The position numbers were made by a program, and so were the translations under genes. The notes beneath the pieces are model-generated. The model was given only the letters and a program-made list of their open reading frames with translations, searched no databases and was not told where the DNA came from. Below, piece by piece: positions 53,033-63,717 of a DNA stretch of 64,000 nucleotides. The DNA is taken from NCBI RefSeq assembly GCF_900113115.1, contig NZ_FOOF01000014.1, forward strand, positions 62,001 through 126,000, written 5' to 3'. The stretch's first letter is position 1. Every line of letters starts with the position of its first letter. The DNA is from Duganella sp. CF458. GTDB lineage: Bacteria > Pseudomonadota > Gammaproteobacteria > Burkholderiales > Burkholderiaceae_D.

Positions 53033-54046
53033 ATGATGTTGAAAGTAGGTGAACTGGCGCGCCGTTCGGGCCTGACCGTGCGCACCCTGCACCATTACGA
53101 CAGCATCGGCTTGCTCAAGCCTTCGGGACGTTCCGATGCCGGCTACCGCCTGTATAACCGCGATGACGTGGCCCGCCTGCACCAGGTGCAGGCGCTGCGC
53201 CGTTTCGGCATGGCGCTGGCCGATATCGGTCAATTCCTGGCCAAGCCCGGCACTTCCCTGCCCGACCTGATTGCCCGCCAGATCGACTCGCTCGACCGGC
53301 AAATCGCCGAAGCGGCCAAGCTGCGCGAGCAGCTCGCCGCACTGCGCGGGCAGCTGCTGGCAGGCGAGGAACCGGAATTGGCTACCTGGCTAACCACATT
53401 GGAGCAAATGACCGTGTACGACAAATACTTTAGCAAGGAAGAACTGGCACAACTGCCGATCTACAACGATCCCGCTGCCCCCGAAGAATGGACAGCACTG
53501 ATCGAAGCGGTGGGGCAGAACATGGCGGCAGGCGTGCCTCCGTCGGACCCATCCGTACAAGCGCTGGCCGAGAAATGGATGGCAACCTTCAGCCGCCAGG
53601 CCGGCCACAGTTTCGACATCATGCAACGGCTCGACAACATGTGGTCGCGCGAAGAGGAGTACCGCAAGCAAAGCGGCGTGACGTTCGAGATGCGGAACTA
53701 CATTGCGGCTGCCAGCGGCCAGGGCAAGCTGGCGCTCTATGCCAAATATATGCGGCCGGAAGAAATGGAGACCATGCACAAGCACTTCCGCACCCGCGCC
53801 CACGAATGGCCGGGATTGATCACGGAAATCCGCCAGCAAATGGCCGCCAATCCCTCGCCCTTGGCGCCGGAAGCACGCGTCCTGGCCCAACGCTGGTATG
53901 CACTGTTCACCGATATGGTCGGCAACGCGCCGGACGTGCGGGAGCGCTTCCGCAAAGCGCTGGAGAATGAGCCGGCCCTGAATGCCGGCCGCATGATGAG
54001 CGATGATGTGCTGAACTTCCTGCGCCAGGCACACGCGGCAGCGTAA
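53033..54046 (+). CDS. MerR family regulator with TipAS-type C-terminal domain
   Basis: The 337-residue regulator has an N-terminal MerR winged helix (about 2-72: KVGELARRSGLTVRTLHHYD, then YRLYNRDDVARLHQVQALR) and a helical linker (95-130). A long helical C-terminal region follows (SKEELAQLPIYND and VQALAEKWMATFSRQ, a second similar half with LAPEARVLAQRWYALFTDM) that resembles one or two TipAS antibiotic-recognition domains. Such proteins sense peptide antibiotics or other small molecules. Start at 53033 with AAGGAG six bases upstream. It is followed by a bidirectional terminator. Confidence 0.88.
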   Translation: MMLKVGELARRSGLTVRTLHHYDSIGLLKPSGRSDAGYRLYNRDDVARLHQVQALRRFGMALADIGQFLAKPGTSLPDLIARQIDSLDRQIAEAAKLREQLAALRGQLLAGEEPELATWLTTLEQMTVYDKYFSKEELAQLPIYNDPAAPEEWTALIEAVGQNMAAGVPPSDPSVQALAEKWMATFSRQAGHSFDIMQRLDNMWSREEEYRKQSGVTFEMRNYIAAASGQGKLALYAKYMRPEEMETMHKHFRTRAHEWPGLITEIRQQMAANPSPLAPEARVLAQRWYALFTDMVGNAPDVRERFRKALENEPALNAGRMMSDDVLNFLRQAHAAA

Positions 54047-54053
54047 CAAGGCG

Positions 54054-54094
54054 AAAAAAAACCGTCATCGCAAGCTGCTGATGACGGTTTTTTT
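54054..54094. terminator. Bidirectional rho-independent terminator between MerR gene and tRNA-fMet
   Basis: A stem AAAAAAACCGTCATC / GATGACGGTTTTTTT around a 10-base loop has A- and T-runs on both sides. It can therefore end the rightward MerR/TipAS transcript and the leftward tRNA transcript. Confidence 0.92.
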
Positions 54095-54101
54095 GGAATT
54101 C

Positions 54102-54178
54102 TGGTTGCGGGGACAGGATTTGAACCTGTGACCTTCGGGTTATGAGCCCGACGAGCTGCCAGACTGCTCCACCCCGCG
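54102..54178 (-). tRNA. Initiator tRNA-fMet (anticodon CAU)
   Basis: The minus strand folds into a 77-nt tRNA beginning CGCGGGGTGGAGCAG and ending CCCCGCAACCA with an encoded CCA. The anticodon loop is CTCATAA (CAU) flanked by three G-C pairs (GGG/CCC). The first base C cannot pair with the A at position 72. Both are hallmarks of initiator rather than elongator tRNA-Met. Confidence 0.97.
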
Positions 54179-54302
54179 TCTGATGCGAGTATTATAGGGC
54201 AGCGCGCCGATTTAGGCAATATTTATCCCACTCCTTCTGACGATAGCTCGAATATATTTCACCGCAGCCCGGCAATGGGCGGTTCGGTGTAAAGTAAACC
54301 CC

Positions 54303-54881
54303 ATGAAATTTTGCTCAGAATGCGCCCACCCTGTGGAGTTGATGGTGCCGGCCGGTGACAACCGGCCGCGTTATGTTTGCGTCAACTGTTCCGCAATCCA
54401 TTATCAAAACCCCAAGATGGTGATCGGTACGGTCCCAGTCTGGGAGCGCGACGGCGAATTGCAGGTTTTGCTCTGCAAGCGCGCGATCGAGCCGCGCCGC
54501 GGGTTCTGGACCCTGCCGGCCGGTTTCATGGAAAACAATGAAACCACGGCCGAAGCGGCCCAGCGAGAAACCGAGGAGGAAGCCGGCGCCAATATCGACC
54601 TTGGCAAGCTGTATACCCTGCTCAACGTGCCGCGCGTGCACCAGGTGCATATGTTTTATCTGGCCACCCTGCGCGACCTCGACTTTGCACCGGGCGAAGA
54701 AAGCCTGGACGTCCAAATGTTCACGGAAGCGGACATCCCTTGGGATGACCTGGCCTTTCCGACTATCCGCACCACGCTGGAGTACTTCTTCGCCGACCGC
54801 GCCAAACTGCGCGAAGGCGGCAGCTATGGCTTCCACACGCAGGACATTACCCAGCCAATGCGCCAACCGTCCGACACATGA
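54303..54881 (+). CDS. NUDIX hydrolase with zinc ribbon
   Basis: This 192-residue pyrophosphohydrolase has an N-terminal zinc ribbon (C4-x2-C7 and C26-x2-C29) and a Nudix box at 74-95 ([13 protein letters not shown] then RETEEEAG). Zinc ribbons are found in NudC-like and related Nudix enzymes. The likely substrates are NAD(H), ADP-ribose or similar. It starts an operon with aat (ATGA overlap) and bpt. Confidence 0.9.
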   Translation: MKFCSECAHPVELMVPAGDNRPRYVCVNCSAIHYQNPKMVIGTVPVWERDGELQVLLCKRAIEPRRGFWTLPAGFMENNETTAEAAQRETEEEAGANIDLGKLYTLLNVPRVHQVHMFYLATLRDLDFAPGEESLDVQMFTEADIPWDDLAFPTIRTTLEYFFADRAKLREGGSYGFHTQDITQPMRQPSDT

Positions 54882-55585
54882 TTCCCTGGCTTGACGTCAA
54901 CACGCCCTTTCCCGACGTCTCCGAAGCCCTGACCACGGACGCGCCGGGCTTGCTGGCTGCCGGCGCTGACTTATCGCCGCAGCGCCTGCTGGCCGCTTAC
55001 CAGCGCGGCATCTTCCCCTGGTTTTCGGAGGGCCAGCCGATCCTGTGGTGGAGCACCGATCCGCGCATGGTGTTGCGCACCGCCGACTTCAAGATTTCCG
55101 ACAGCCTGCGCAAAACGCTGAAGAAGATTGCGCGCGACGGCCAGCGTTGGGAAGTGCGCTTCGACAGTGCCTTTGAACAGGTGATGCGCGCCTGCGCCGC
55201 ACCACGGCGCGACGGTCCCGGCACCTGGATTTCGGAAGACATCATCGCCGGCTACAGCGGGCTGCATGAGCAGGGCTTCGCCCATTCCGCCGAGCTATGG
55301 CTGGACGGCGAGCTGGTGGGCGGCGCCTACGGTGTTTCGATCGGCACCATGTTCTACGGCGAATCGATGTTTGCGCGCGTCACCGATGGTTCCAAGGTGG
55401 CGCTGGCTTATCTCGTGCATTTTTTACGACAGCATGGCGTGCAGCTGATCGATTGCCAGCAGGAGACCGGCCATCTGGCGTCGCTCGGTGCGCGCCCGAT
55501 ACCACGCAAGGACTTCATAGCACACTTGCAAAAGTCGATTGTGATGCCACAGATACGCGATTGGTGCCCTATCGCACCGTTCTAA
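54878..55585 (+). CDS. aat: Leucyl/phenylalanyl-tRNA-protein transferase
   Basis: Aat attaches Leu or Phe from tRNA to N-terminal Arg or Lys of proteins, marking them for ClpAP via ClpS. The 235-residue protein has family blocks [65 protein letters not shown] and [15 protein letters not shown]. It is paired with bpt 26 bp downstream, a pairing common in beta- and gammaproteobacteria. Confidence 0.97.
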   Translation: MIPWLDVNTPFPDVSEALTTDAPGLLAAGADLSPQRLLAAYQRGIFPWFSEGQPILWWSTDPRMVLRTADFKISDSLRKTLKKIARDGQRWEVRFDSAFEQVMRACAAPRRDGPGTWISEDIIAGYSGLHEQGFAHSAELWLDGELVGGAYGVSIGTMFYGESMFARVTDGSKVALAYLVHFLRQHGVQLIDCQQETGHLASLGARPIPRKDFIAHLQKSIVMPQIRDWCPIAPF

Positions 55586-55611
55586 GCCGCGGACGCGTTA
55601 TGATATGACTC

Positions 55612-56364
55612 ATGACGCAGCTTAACGACCTTCCCTTCGCAACGTTGCAGTTTTATACAACGGCGCCTTATCCGTGCAGCTATCTTGATGCACGACAGGC
55701 CCGTTCGCAGGTGGCGACGCCGTCGCACCTGATCAACGCCGATGTGTATTCGGAGCTGGTGAAGAACGGCTTCCGCCGCAGCGGCATCTTTACTTACCGT
55801 CCATATTGCGACGGATGCCAAGCCTGCATCCCGGTGCGCGTCGTGGCCGCCGGGTTCGCGCCGACACGCGGCCAACGCCGGGCGTGGGCGCGTCACGGCA
55901 ACCTGGAAGCAGGCGTGGCCAGCCTGTCGTTCTCGGACGAACATTACGACCTTTACCTGCGCTACCAGAGTACCCGCCACGCGGGCGGCGGCATGGACCA
56001 GGATTCACGCGACCAGTATGCGCAGTTCCTGCTGCAAAGCCGGGTCAATACGCGCCTGGTGGAGTTCCGCGAGCCCGATGGCACGCTGCGCATGGTGTCC
56101 ATCATCGACGTGCTGTCCGATGGCCTGTCCTCGGTCTACACCTTCTTCGACCCGGACGTGCCGGGCGCCTCCTTCGGCACCTATAACGTGATGTGGCAAA
56201 TCGCGCAGGCGCACGAACTGGGCCTGGAATTCGTCTACCTTGGCTACTGGATCGAAGACAGCCCGAAGATGAATTACAAGATCAAGTTCCAGCCCCTGCA
56301 GGCACGCATCAAGGGCGTATGGGGGCCTCTCACTTCTTCATCAGGTCCAGCAGCGCAACCGTAG
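55612..56364 (+). CDS. bpt: Aspartate/glutamate leucyltransferase (Bpt, ATE1-like)
   Basis: Bpt transfers Leu to N-terminal Asp or Glu, extending the bacterial N-degron pathway. It is structurally related to eukaryotic arginyltransferase. The 250-residue protein shows [19 protein letters not shown]-like N-terminal motif ([14 protein letters not shown]), [22 protein letters not shown]-type Cys motif (CDGCQAC) and the C-terminal [20 protein letters not shown]-type block. It overlaps the convergent M20 hydrolase by 35 bp at its 3' end. Confidence 0.95.
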   Translation: MTQLNDLPFATLQFYTTAPYPCSYLDARQARSQVATPSHLINADVYSELVKNGFRRSGIFTYRPYCDGCQACIPVRVVAAGFAPTRGQRRAWARHGNLEAGVASLSFSDEHYDLYLRYQSTRHAGGGMDQDSRDQYAQFLLQSRVNTRLVEFREPDGTLRMVSIIDVLSDGLSSVYTFFDPDVPGASFGTYNVMWQIAQAHELGLEFVYLGYWIEDSPKMNYKIKFQPLQARIKGVWGPLTSSSGPAAQP

Positions 56365-57643
56365 TCGCCAGCACGCCGGTCTGGATCGACTTCTCCGCAT
56401 CGGCGCGGAACAGCGGGCTGTGGTTGTAGGCGATCGCGGCTTTGCCGGCGCGCGCTGCCTCGACCTGCGCGGCAGGCGTGCCGCCCACCATGAAATACAG
56501 GCTCGGGATGCCCTGGCCGTAGATGAAATGGGCATAGTCTTCGCCCACCATGCTGCCGCGCTGGTAGCCCTTGTCGAAAATGCCCTCACCCAGTTTGCTT
56601 GACCATACGGTGCGCAGGCGCTGCAGCATGGCTTTGTCGTTCAGGGTCGGCGGCACCGGACGGTCGGTGTGGCGGATCTGCGGCAGCTTGTCTTCGGACA
56701 CGCCGGCAGCGCGCGCGGTGTTCTCGGCCACGCGCTTGATCCCATCCAGCAGCCTGGCGCGCGTCTCGTCGCTTTCCGAGCGCACCGTCAGCTCAAGGCG
56801 CGCCGTATCGCTGATCACATTGCCCTTGGTGCCGGCGTGGAAGGAGCCCACCGTAATCAAGGCCGCTTCGCGTGGGGCGATATCGCGGGTGACAACGGTT
56901 TGCAGTGCCAGCACGATCTGCGACGCGATGACAACCGGGTCCTTGCCGGTGTGCGGGCTGGCGCCGTGGGTGCCAACGCCGTGCACGACGATTTCCATCA
57001 GGTCGGCACCGGAGAACGGCGCTTCGCTGGCCTCGATCTTGCCTGCTTCGATGTCGGCGCCCACGTGCAGCGCCAGCGCGAAATCAGGCTTACCGAAGCG
57101 CTTGTAGATGCCGTCGGCCATCATGTCGAGCGCACCGCCGGTGCGCTCTTCGGCCGGCTGGCCAACCAGCATCAGGGTGCCATTCCAATCGCTCTTGTGC
57201 GCTGCCATCTGGTGGGCGGTGCCGACCAGGCTGGTCATGTGGACGTCGTGGCCGCAGGCGTGCATCACCGGCACCAGGCTGCCGCTCGCATCCTTCATCT
57301 TCACCTTGGAGGCGTTCGGCGCATCCGACTTTTCCTCCACCGGCAGCGCATCCATGTCGGCGCGCACCATCACCATCGGGCCTTTGCCGTTGCGCAGTAC
57401 GGCCACCAGGCCGGTCTTGCCGACGCCTTCCGTAACTTCAAAGCCCGCCGCACGCAGTTCCTTGGCCATGCGCGCCGCCGTCTGCACTTCCATATAAGAC
57501 AGCTCTGGATTGGCGTGCAGGTGGTTGAACAGCGATTCCAGGCTGGCTTTGTAGTCGCGCGCAATGGCGGCGGAAAGCTGGTTTTCGGCGGCGACGGCGG
57601 AGAAGGAAAGGCAGGCCAGCAAGGCAAGTCCAGGCTTGATCAC
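56330..57643 (-). CDS. Exported M20 family amidohydrolase/peptidase
   Basis: This metallo-hydrolase of the M20D/amidohydrolase group, whose members cleave N-acyl amino acids or hippurate-like amides, has 437 residues. A signal peptide ([19 protein letters not shown]) places it in the periplasm. Metal-binding motifs are RADMDALP (94-101), HACGHDVH (128-135) and QPAEE (162-166), with the dimerisation lid after about 220. The start is a GTG at 57643, preceded by GGAGG at seven bases. It is antisense to its neighbours, 60 bp from divergent pyrD and overlapping bpt. Confidence 0.9.
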   Translation of the reverse strand: MIKPGLALLACLSFSAVAAENQLSAAIARDYKASLESLFNHLHANPELSYMEVQTAARMAKELRAAGFEVTEGVGKTGLVAVLRNGKGPMVMVRADMDALPVEEKSDAPNASKVKMKDASGSLVPVMHACGHDVHMTSLVGTAHQMAAHKSDWNGTLMLVGQPAEERTGGALDMMADGIYKRFGKPDFALALHVGADIEAGKIEASEAPFSGADLMEIVVHGVGTHGASPHTGKDPVVIASQIVLALQTVVTRDIAPREAALITVGSFHAGTKGNVISDTARLELTVRSESDETRARLLDGIKRVAENTARAAGVSEDKLPQIRHTDRPVPPTLNDKAMLQRLRTVWSSKLGEGIFDKGYQRGSMVGEDYAHFIYGQGIPSLYFMVGGTPAAQVEAARAGKAAIAYNHSPLFRADAEKSIQTGVLATTVALLDLMKK

Positions 57644-57703
57644 GGAAGGTCCTCCAGGGGGCGCAGTGTAAAATGCTACAAAAATACACCAAAGCTGCCC
57701 ACC

Positions 57704-58744
57704 ATGTCCGATAAATTCCTGTACTCCCTCGCCCGCCCTATCCTGTTCTCGATGGACGCGGAATCCGCCCACCATTTCACCCTTCCGGCACTGAAGCGCC
57801 TGTCCGCACTGGGCCTGACGCGCGCCATGGTGCGCCGCCCGAAAGACGACCCGCGCACCGTCATGGGCTTGACCTTCCGCAATCCGGTCGGCCTGGCCGC
57901 TGGACTGGACAAGGATGGCGCCTTCATCGATGCGCTGGCCGACCTGGGCTTCGGCTCCATCGAAGTGGGCACCGTGACCCCGCGCGCCCAGCCGGGCAAC
58001 CCGAAGCCGCGCATGTTCCGCCTTCCTGCGGCGCACGGCATCATCAACCGCATGGGCTTCAACAACGGCGGCGTCGACGCCTTCGTGGCCAACGTGCAAT
58101 CCTCGCGTTTCTACCAGAACCGCGAAGGCGTGCTGGGCCTGAACATCGGCAAGAACGCCGACACCCCGATCGAGCGCGCGGTCGACGATTACCTGCACTG
58201 CCTGGGCAAGGTTTACCCATACGCCAGCTACGTGACCGTCAACATCTCCTCGCCGAACACCAAGAACCTGCGCCAGCTCCAGGGCGCTTCGGAGCTCGAT
58301 GGCCTGCTGTCGCAATTGAAGGAAGCGCAGCTGCGCCTGGCCGACCAGCATAAGCGCTACGTGCCGATGACGCTGAAGATCGCGCCGGACATGGATGGCG
58401 ACCAGGTGAAGAACATCGCCGACGCCCTGCTGCGCCACAAGATCGACGGCGTGATCGCCACCAACACCACCCTGAGCCGCACCGCGGTGGAAGGCATGCA
58501 GCACGGCGCGGAAGCCGGGGGCCTGTCCGGCGCGCCGGTGTTTGAACTGTCCAACAATGTGATCCGCCTGCTGAAAGCGGAACTGGGCGATGCGCTGCCA
58601 ATCATCGGCGTTGGCGGCATCATGCAGGGCAAGGGTGCCAAAGCCAAGCTGGAAGCAGGCGCACAACTGGTGCAGCTCTACTCCGGCCTGATTTACGCCG
58701 GCCCGGCGCTGGTGCGCGATTGCGCCGACGCGCTGCGGGGCTGA
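57704..58744 (+). CDS. pyrD: Dihydroorotate dehydrogenase (quinone), class 2
   Basis: PyrD oxidises dihydroorotate to orotate in pyrimidine synthesis, passing electrons to quinone. The 346-residue protein has the membrane-associating N-terminal helices of class 2 ([18 protein letters not shown]), FMN-binding AAGLDKDG (65-72) and the catalytic NISSPNT (180-186) with its serine. C-terminal GVGGIMQG also binds FMN. The start at 57704 is chosen over a far-upstream frame that is antisense to the M20 gene. Confidence 0.97.
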   Translation: MSDKFLYSLARPILFSMDAESAHHFTLPALKRLSALGLTRAMVRRPKDDPRTVMGLTFRNPVGLAAGLDKDGAFIDALADLGFGSIEVGTVTPRAQPGNPKPRMFRLPAAHGIINRMGFNNGGVDAFVANVQSSRFYQNREGVLGLNIGKNADTPIERAVDDYLHCLGKVYPYASYVTVNISSPNTKNLRQLQGASELDGLLSQLKEAQLRLADQHKRYVPMTLKIAPDMDGDQVKNIADALLRHKIDGVIATNTTLSRTAVEGMQHGAEAGGLSGAPVFELSNNVIRLLKAELGDALPIIGVGGIMQGKGAKAKLEAGAQLVQLYSGLIYAGPALVRDCADALRG

Positions 58745-58746
58745 GC

Positions 58747-59793
58747 ATGCAGAAAATCACCCTCGGCCGCAGCGACCTGAAGGTCAGCAAGATCTGCCTC
58801 GGCACGATGACCTTCGGCCAGCAGAATACCGAAGCGGATGCACACACCCAGCTCGATTACGCACTGGAACGCGGCATCAATTTCATCGACACCGCCGAGC
58901 TGTATCCGGTGATGCCGTCCGCTGCGACCCAGGGTGATACCGAGCGCTTTATCGGCAGCTGGCTGAAAAAATCCGGCCGCCGCGCCGACGTGGTGCTGGC
59001 GACCAAGGTCGCGGGACCCAACCCGTACATGCACTGGATCCGCAAAGGCAAAAGCAACCACAATGCGGCCAATATCCGTGCCGCGGTGGAAGCCAGCCTG
59101 CAGCGCCTGCAAACGGACTACATCGACCTGTACCAATTGCATTGGCCAAGCCGCAACGTGCCGATCTTCGGCGCCAGCCAGTTCGATCCGGAAAAGGAAC
59201 GTCATGCCATCGCCGTCGAAGAAACGCTGGCCGTGCTGGGCCGGTTGATCGAGGAAGGCAAGATCCGCCACATCGGCGTATCGAACGAAAGCAGCTGGGG
59301 CGTATCCGAATTCGTCAAGCAGGCCGAGATGAAAGGCTTGCCGCGCATTGCCACCATCCAGAATCTGTACAACCTGGCGGCGCGCCATTTCGAAACCAGC
59401 TTCCTGGACGAGACCTGCTTCCGCGAGCAAGTAAGCCTGATGGCGTATAGCCCGCTGGCATTCGGCCAGCTTACGGCGAAGTATCACGACGATCCTAAGG
59501 CACATGGCCGCCTGACGATCTTCCCGCCGACCTGGAGCCCGCGCTACCTGCGCCCTGGCGTGCTCGAAGCGGTGGCGCAGTACGCCAAACTGGCGCGCGA
59601 GAACGGCATGACGCCGGCCCAGCTTGCGCTGGCCTGGTGCTATTCGCGCTGGTTCGTCGCCTCCACCATCATCGGCGCCACCACGCTGGCGCAGTTGCGC
59701 GAAAACATCGATGCCTTCGATGTTCGTTTGTCATCGGACGTCGCGGCTGCCGTCGACGCGATCCATGCGTGCCTGCCCAATCCCGGCCAGTAA
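58747..59793 (+). CDS. Aldo/keto reductase (Tas-like)
   Basis: This is a 348-residue NADPH-dependent aldo/keto reductase of the Tas/YghZ type. The catalytic tetrad is visible: D48, Y53 (DTAELYP), K87 (ATKVAG) and H132 (QLHWPS). The cofactor-binding C-terminal STIIGATTLAQLREN is present. It starts 2 bp after pyrD, so the two are co-transcribed, although their functions are not obviously linked. Substrate unknown. Confidence 0.92.
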   Translation: MQKITLGRSDLKVSKICLGTMTFGQQNTEADAHTQLDYALERGINFIDTAELYPVMPSAATQGDTERFIGSWLKKSGRRADVVLATKVAGPNPYMHWIRKGKSNHNAANIRAAVEASLQRLQTDYIDLYQLHWPSRNVPIFGASQFDPEKERHAIAVEETLAVLGRLIEEGKIRHIGVSNESSWGVSEFVKQAEMKGLPRIATIQNLYNLAARHFETSFLDETCFREQVSLMAYSPLAFGQLTAKYHDDPKAHGRLTIFPPTWSPRYLRPGVLEAVAQYAKLARENGMTPAQLALAWCYSRWFVASTIIGATTLAQLRENIDAFDVRLSSDVAAAVDAIHACLPNPGQ

Positions 59794-59796
59794 GGC

Positions 59797-59840
59797 GCCA
59801 AATCGGGGCCAATTCGGGGCCAATCAGGGACCAATAAGCG
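59797..59840 (+). repeat. Four 11-bp tandem repeats after the aldo/keto reductase gene
   Basis: Four consecutive 11-base units follow three bases after the stop codon: GCCAAATCGGG, GCCAATTCGGG, GCCAATCAGGG and a degenerate ACCAATAAGCG. Eleven bases is about one helical turn. They lie about 170 bp upstream of the chemoreceptor gene. Confidence 0.8.
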
Positions 59841-60010
59841 ACATTCTCACGAAATCCCACTTGCTTCGCTGGAGCCTTGTTGCTAGCATCGAGGTTCCAG
59901 GGCGTCCGCCTCGCCGGTCCCAGCCTGCCCTGATCCGCCGCCCCACCCTCGCGGCATGAAAACTCCCCCCTATCAAACTTCCTGCGCTCGCGCGCGGGCC
60001 GGAGCCGTAC

Positions 60011-61726
60011 ATGCTGAATAACGTAACAATCAAAACCCGCCTGGTGGCAGTCCTGGCGATCCTTTCACTGACGATGATGGTGATCGGTGTAGCGGGCATT
60101 GCCAGCCTGTCCAATTCCAACGCCTCGCTGAAGACCGTGTACGAGGATCGCCTCGTGGCACTGGGCCAGCTGCAGGACGTCATCCGCACCATCAACCGCA
60201 ACCAGCTGAACATCGCCAAGGCCGTCAGCGACGATCCGGCCAAGCTGCCCGACATGGTGAAGACGGTGGAAGAAGGCCGCGCCAAGGCCACCAAGGTCTG
60301 GAAAGAATATGCCGCGACTTACCTGACCGATGAAGAAAAAGTACTGGTGGAACGGTTCGCCGCCGCACGCACCGCATTCCTGGATGACGGCTTGAATCCC
60401 GCGCTCGATGCAGCGCGCGCAGGCGATGTCCAGAGAGTCAGCACCCTGCTGCACGGCCGCCTGAACGAGCGCTACGTGGCCATGCGTGAAATCATGAATC
60501 AGTTGATCCAGCTTCAGATGGATGTCGGAAAGAACGAATATGAGAGTTCGCAGGCGAGCTATGCAAAATTCCGCCTGGCCGTCATCGGCCTGCTGCTTGG
60601 CGGCCTGGCGCTGGCGGTTGTTGCCGGCTGGTGGCTGGTACGCAGCATCACGCAACCGCTGAACCGTGCGGTGCGTATCGCCGAGGGCGTCGCGGCGGGC
60701 GACCTGACGCAACAGATCGAAGTTCAATCGCAGGACGAAACCGGCAAGCTGCTGGCAGCGCTGCGTGAAATGAACAACAGCCTGGTCGGCATCGTCGGCG
60801 ATGTACGCCACGCCACCGATTCAATCGCCACGGCTTCGTCGGAAATCGCCAGCGGCAACCTGGACCTGTCGTCGCGCACCGAGGAACAAGCGAGCTCGCT
60901 GGAGGAAACCGCTTCGTCGATGGAGGAGCTGACGTCCACCGTCCGACAGAATGCCGACAATGCCAAGCAGGCCAACCAGCTGGCGGGCAATGCGTCGGAA
61001 GTTGCGCGGCGCGGCGGCGCCGTCGTGTCGCAGGTAGTCGACAAGATGAGCGCGATCAACGAGTCGGCTTACAAAATCGTGGAAATCATCGCCGTCATCG
61101 ACGGCATCGCTTTCCAGACCAATATCCTGGCTTTGAATGCCGCGGTGGAAGCCGCACGCGCCGGTGAACAAGGGCGCGGCTTCGCCGTGGTGGCATCCGA
61201 AGTGCGCAACCTGGCGCAGCGCTCGGCCAGCGCTGCCAAGGAAATCAAGCAGTTGATCGACAACTCGGTGGCGCAAGTGGAAGAAGGCAGCCGCCTGGTC
61301 GACCAGGCCGGCGCAACCATGCAGGAAGTCGTCGACAGCGTGCAGCAGGTGACCGACATCATTGGCGAAATCTCGGCGGCCAGCGGCGAACAAAGCGCCG
61401 GCATCGAGCAAATCAATGAAGCCGTGGTGCAAATGGATAACGTCACGCAGCAGAACGCCGCCCTGGTGGAACAAGCTGCAGCGGCGGCAGGCTCGCTGCA
61501 AGAGCAGGCCGCATCGCTGTCACAGGCTGTCAGTGTGTTCCGCCTGGCCGCATCGGCGCACGCTCCTGCGCCCGGGCCGGGCAAGCCGCGTGCGCAAGTT
61601 GCTGCGCCGCTGCGTAGCCCGGCTTCCGTCACCCGTCTTCAGCCACGCAGCGCTGCCAAGCCGGCCGCCCCGGTAACGAAACGGCCGGCCGCTGCCGCCG
61701 GCAACGACGGCTGGGAAGAGTTCTAG
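60011..61726 (+). CDS. Methyl-accepting chemotaxis protein
   Basis: This 571-residue chemoreceptor has membrane helices near 10-32 and 190-211 flanking a four-helix-bundle periplasmic sensor, then HAMP (about 212-265) and the signalling domain. The hairpin tip is [20 protein letters not shown]. The last five residues GWEEF match the CheR/CheB docking pentapeptide (xWxxF), so this is a high-abundance-type receptor that can be efficiently methylated. The ligand is unknown. Its stop codon overlaps the convergent cysB stop (CTAG). Confidence 0.95.
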   Translation: MLNNVTIKTRLVAVLAILSLTMMVIGVAGIASLSNSNASLKTVYEDRLVALGQLQDVIRTINRNQLNIAKAVSDDPAKLPDMVKTVEEGRAKATKVWKEYAATYLTDEEKVLVERFAAARTAFLDDGLNPALDAARAGDVQRVSTLLHGRLNERYVAMREIMNQLIQLQMDVGKNEYESSQASYAKFRLAVIGLLLGGLALAVVAGWWLVRSITQPLNRAVRIAEGVAAGDLTQQIEVQSQDETGKLLAALREMNNSLVGIVGDVRHATDSIATASSEIASGNLDLSSRTEEQASSLEETASSMEELTSTVRQNADNAKQANQLAGNASEVARRGGAVVSQVVDKMSAINESAYKIVEIIAVIDGIAFQTNILALNAAVEAARAGEQGRGFAVVASEVRNLAQRSASAAKEIKQLIDNSVAQVEEGSRLVDQAGATMQEVVDSVQQVTDIIGEISAASGEQSAGIEQINEAVVQMDNVTQQNAALVEQAAAAAGSLQEQAASLSQAVSVFRLAASAHAPAPGPGKPRAQVAAPLRSPASVTRLQPRSAAKPAAPVTKRPAAAAGNDGWEEF

Positions 61727-62655
61727 GCGGCCTCGCCGCCTTGCAGGGCAAGGTCGATGTCGCTGCGCTTCAGGTCCGGGGCGAACTGCGCGATGAATTC
61801 ATACGCATACGAACGCAGGTAAGCGCCCCTGCGCAGCGCCAGGCGGGTTGTGTTCGCGGCAAACAGGTGGGACGCTTCGATGGCGCGCAGGCCCTTGTCG
61901 CGGCCGTGGTCGAAGGCCATCGACGCCACCAGGCCAACGCCCAGGCCCAGCGTCACGTACTGCTTGATCACGTCCGAATCCATGGCGGTGAGCACGATGT
62001 CGGGGCGCACGCCGGCCTTGTCGAAGGCGGCATCGATATGGCCGCGGCCGGTAAAGCCGACGTCGTAGGTGATCAACGGGTATTCGGCCAGGTCTTCCAG
62101 GCGGATCGGGGAACGCGTCAGCAGCGGATGGCCATCCGGCACCACCACCAGGTGGCTCCAGCGGTAGCAAGGGAAAGACACCAGGTCCGGGAATTGCGAC
62201 AGGCCTTCGGTGGCGATGCCGATATCGGCCTTGCCCGACAGCACCCATTCAGCGATATGGTCGGGCGCGCTTTGCTGCAGGGCGATGCGCACGTCCGGGA
62301 ACTCATTGCGGAAATGCGACACCGCTTTGGGCAGCGCATAGCGCGCCTGGGTGTGGGTGGCGGCGATGGTCAGCGTGCCGCTTTTCTGGCCGGTGAACTC
62401 CAGGCTGGCCTGCTGCAGGTTTTCCGCTTCCACCAGCAAGCGGTCGACGATCTTCAGGATGCCCTTGCCAGGCTCGGTCAGGCCGGTCAGGCGCTTGCCG
62501 TTGCGTTCGAAGATGATGACGCCCAGTTCGTCTTCCAGTTCGCGGATCTGGCGGCTTACCCCCGGCTGCGAGGTGAACAGCGCATTCGCCACTTCGGTCA
62601 GGTTGTAGTTGCGGCGCGCCGCTTCGCGCACGGAGCGCAATTGCTGGAAGTTCAT
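61723..62655 (-). CDS. cysB: LysR-type regulator CysB (cysteine regulon)
   Basis: CysB activates sulfate-assimilation genes in response to O- or N-acetylserine and is restrained by sulfide. The 310-residue protein has an N-terminal winged helix ([20 protein letters not shown], 17-36). The effector site TATHTQ includes T100, T102 and Q103, the same positions as in enteric CysB. It overlaps cysA by ATGA, so it ends the cys transport operon. The closely related Cbl is less likely because Cbl regulates sulfonate use and is not usually here. Confidence 0.92.
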   Translation of the reverse strand: MNFQQLRSVREAARRNYNLTEVANALFTSQPGVSRQIRELEDELGVIIFERNGKRLTGLTEPGKGILKIVDRLLVEAENLQQASLEFTGQKSGTLTIAATHTQARYALPKAVSHFRNEFPDVRIALQQSAPDHIAEWVLSGKADIGIATEGLSQFPDLVSFPCYRWSHLVVVPDGHPLLTRSPIRLEDLAEYPLITYDVGFTGRGHIDAAFDKAGVRPDIVLTAMDSDVIKQYVTLGLGVGLVASMAFDHGRDKGLRAIEASHLFAANTTRLALRRGAYLRSYAYEFIAQFAPDLKRSDIDLALQGGEAA

Positions 62656-63716
62656 GCGTGTGCCCCTTCATCGACGAAGACGCGCAGGCGCTTGGGACGC
62701 ACCACCAGGGTTTCGCCGTCTTGCAGGTTAAGTTGGATGTAGCGATCGTTGGACATGGTGGCCTCGATAATCTGGGCGTTGTCGGTGCGTTCCAGGTCGA
62801 GCTGGGCCAGCGGGCCGATCGCATGCGCGCGGCGCAGCTTGACCACGATGCCTTCCGCTCCCGGTACGTAACGCTCGACTTCCAGGTCGTGCGGGCGGAT
62901 GTAGGCCGTGCCCTTGCCGCTGCCATGCCCTGCCACATCGAACTCCACGCCGTCGCTGGCCAGCACGCCTTCATGCACGCGGCCATGGAACACGTTGACG
63001 TTGCCGAGGAAGCCATACACGAACGGCGAGGCAGGATGGTTGTACACCTCGTCCGGAGAACCCAGCTGCTCGACATGGCCTTTGTTCATCAGCACCACGC
63101 GGTCGGCCACTTCCAGCGCCTCTTCCTGGTCATGGGTCACGAAAATCGAGGTGACGTGCAGCTCGTCGTGCAGCCGGCGCAGCCAGCGGCGCAGTTCCTT
63201 GCGCACCTTGGCGTCCAGCGCACCGAACGGTTCGTCCAGCAGCAGCACGCGTGGTTCAACGGCCAAGGCGCGCGCCAGGGCGATACGCTGGCGCTGGCCG
63301 CCGGAGAGCTGGGGCGGATAGCGGTCGGCCAGCCAGTCCAATTGCACCAGCTCCAGCAGTTCCTTCACCTTGCGGCGGATCTGGTCTTCCGACGGACGCT
63401 CCTTGCGCGGCTTGACGCGCAGGCCGAAGGCTACGTTCTCGAACACGGTCATGTGCTTGAACAGCGCATAGTGCTGGAATACGAAACCCACCTGGCGCTC
63501 GCGCACGTGGCGGTCCGAAGCATCCTGCCCGTCCAGCAGCACCTGGCCCGAATCGGGATGTTCCAGGCCGGCGATGCAGCGCAGCAGCGTGGTCTTGCCG
63601 CAGCCCGATGGGCCCAGCAGCGCGGTCAGCTCGCCTTGCGGGAAATCGAGCGATACATTGTCCAGGGCGACGAAGTCGCCGAAACGCTTGTTGATGTTCT
63701 TGACTGCGATCGTCAT
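62652..63716 (-). CDS. cysA: Sulfate/thiosulfate ABC transporter ATP-binding protein CysA
   Basis: CysA powers sulfate and thiosulfate import. The 354-residue ATPase has Walker [10 protein letters not shown] (35-43), the signature LSGGQ (137-141), Walker B LLLDEP (158-163) and a C-terminal TOBE-like domain (about 240-350). It follows cysW by 1 bp and overlaps cysB. Confidence 0.97.
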   Translation of the reverse strand: MTIAVKNINKRFGDFVALDNVSLDFPQGELTALLGPSGCGKTTLLRCIAGLEHPDSGQVLLDGQDASDRHVRERQVGFVFQHYALFKHMTVFENVAFGLRVKPRKERPSEDQIRRKVKELLELVQLDWLADRYPPQLSGGQRQRIALARALAVEPRVLLLDEPFGALDAKVRKELRRWLRRLHDELHVTSIFVTHDQEEALEVADRVVLMNKGHVEQLGSPDEVYNHPASPFVYGFLGNVNVFHGRVHEGVLASDGVEFDVAGHGSGKGTAYIRPHDLEVERYVPGAEGIVVKLRRAHAIGPLAQLDLERTDNAQIIEATMSNDRYIQLNLQDGETLVVRPKRLRVFVDEGAHA

Positions 63717-63717
63717 A

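Noticed and set aside
56330-58666. Extending the M20 hydrolase upstream to a 778-residue protein
   Set aside because: The extra part is antisense to pyrD; the GTG at 57643 has a good ribosome-binding site and opens a signal peptide.
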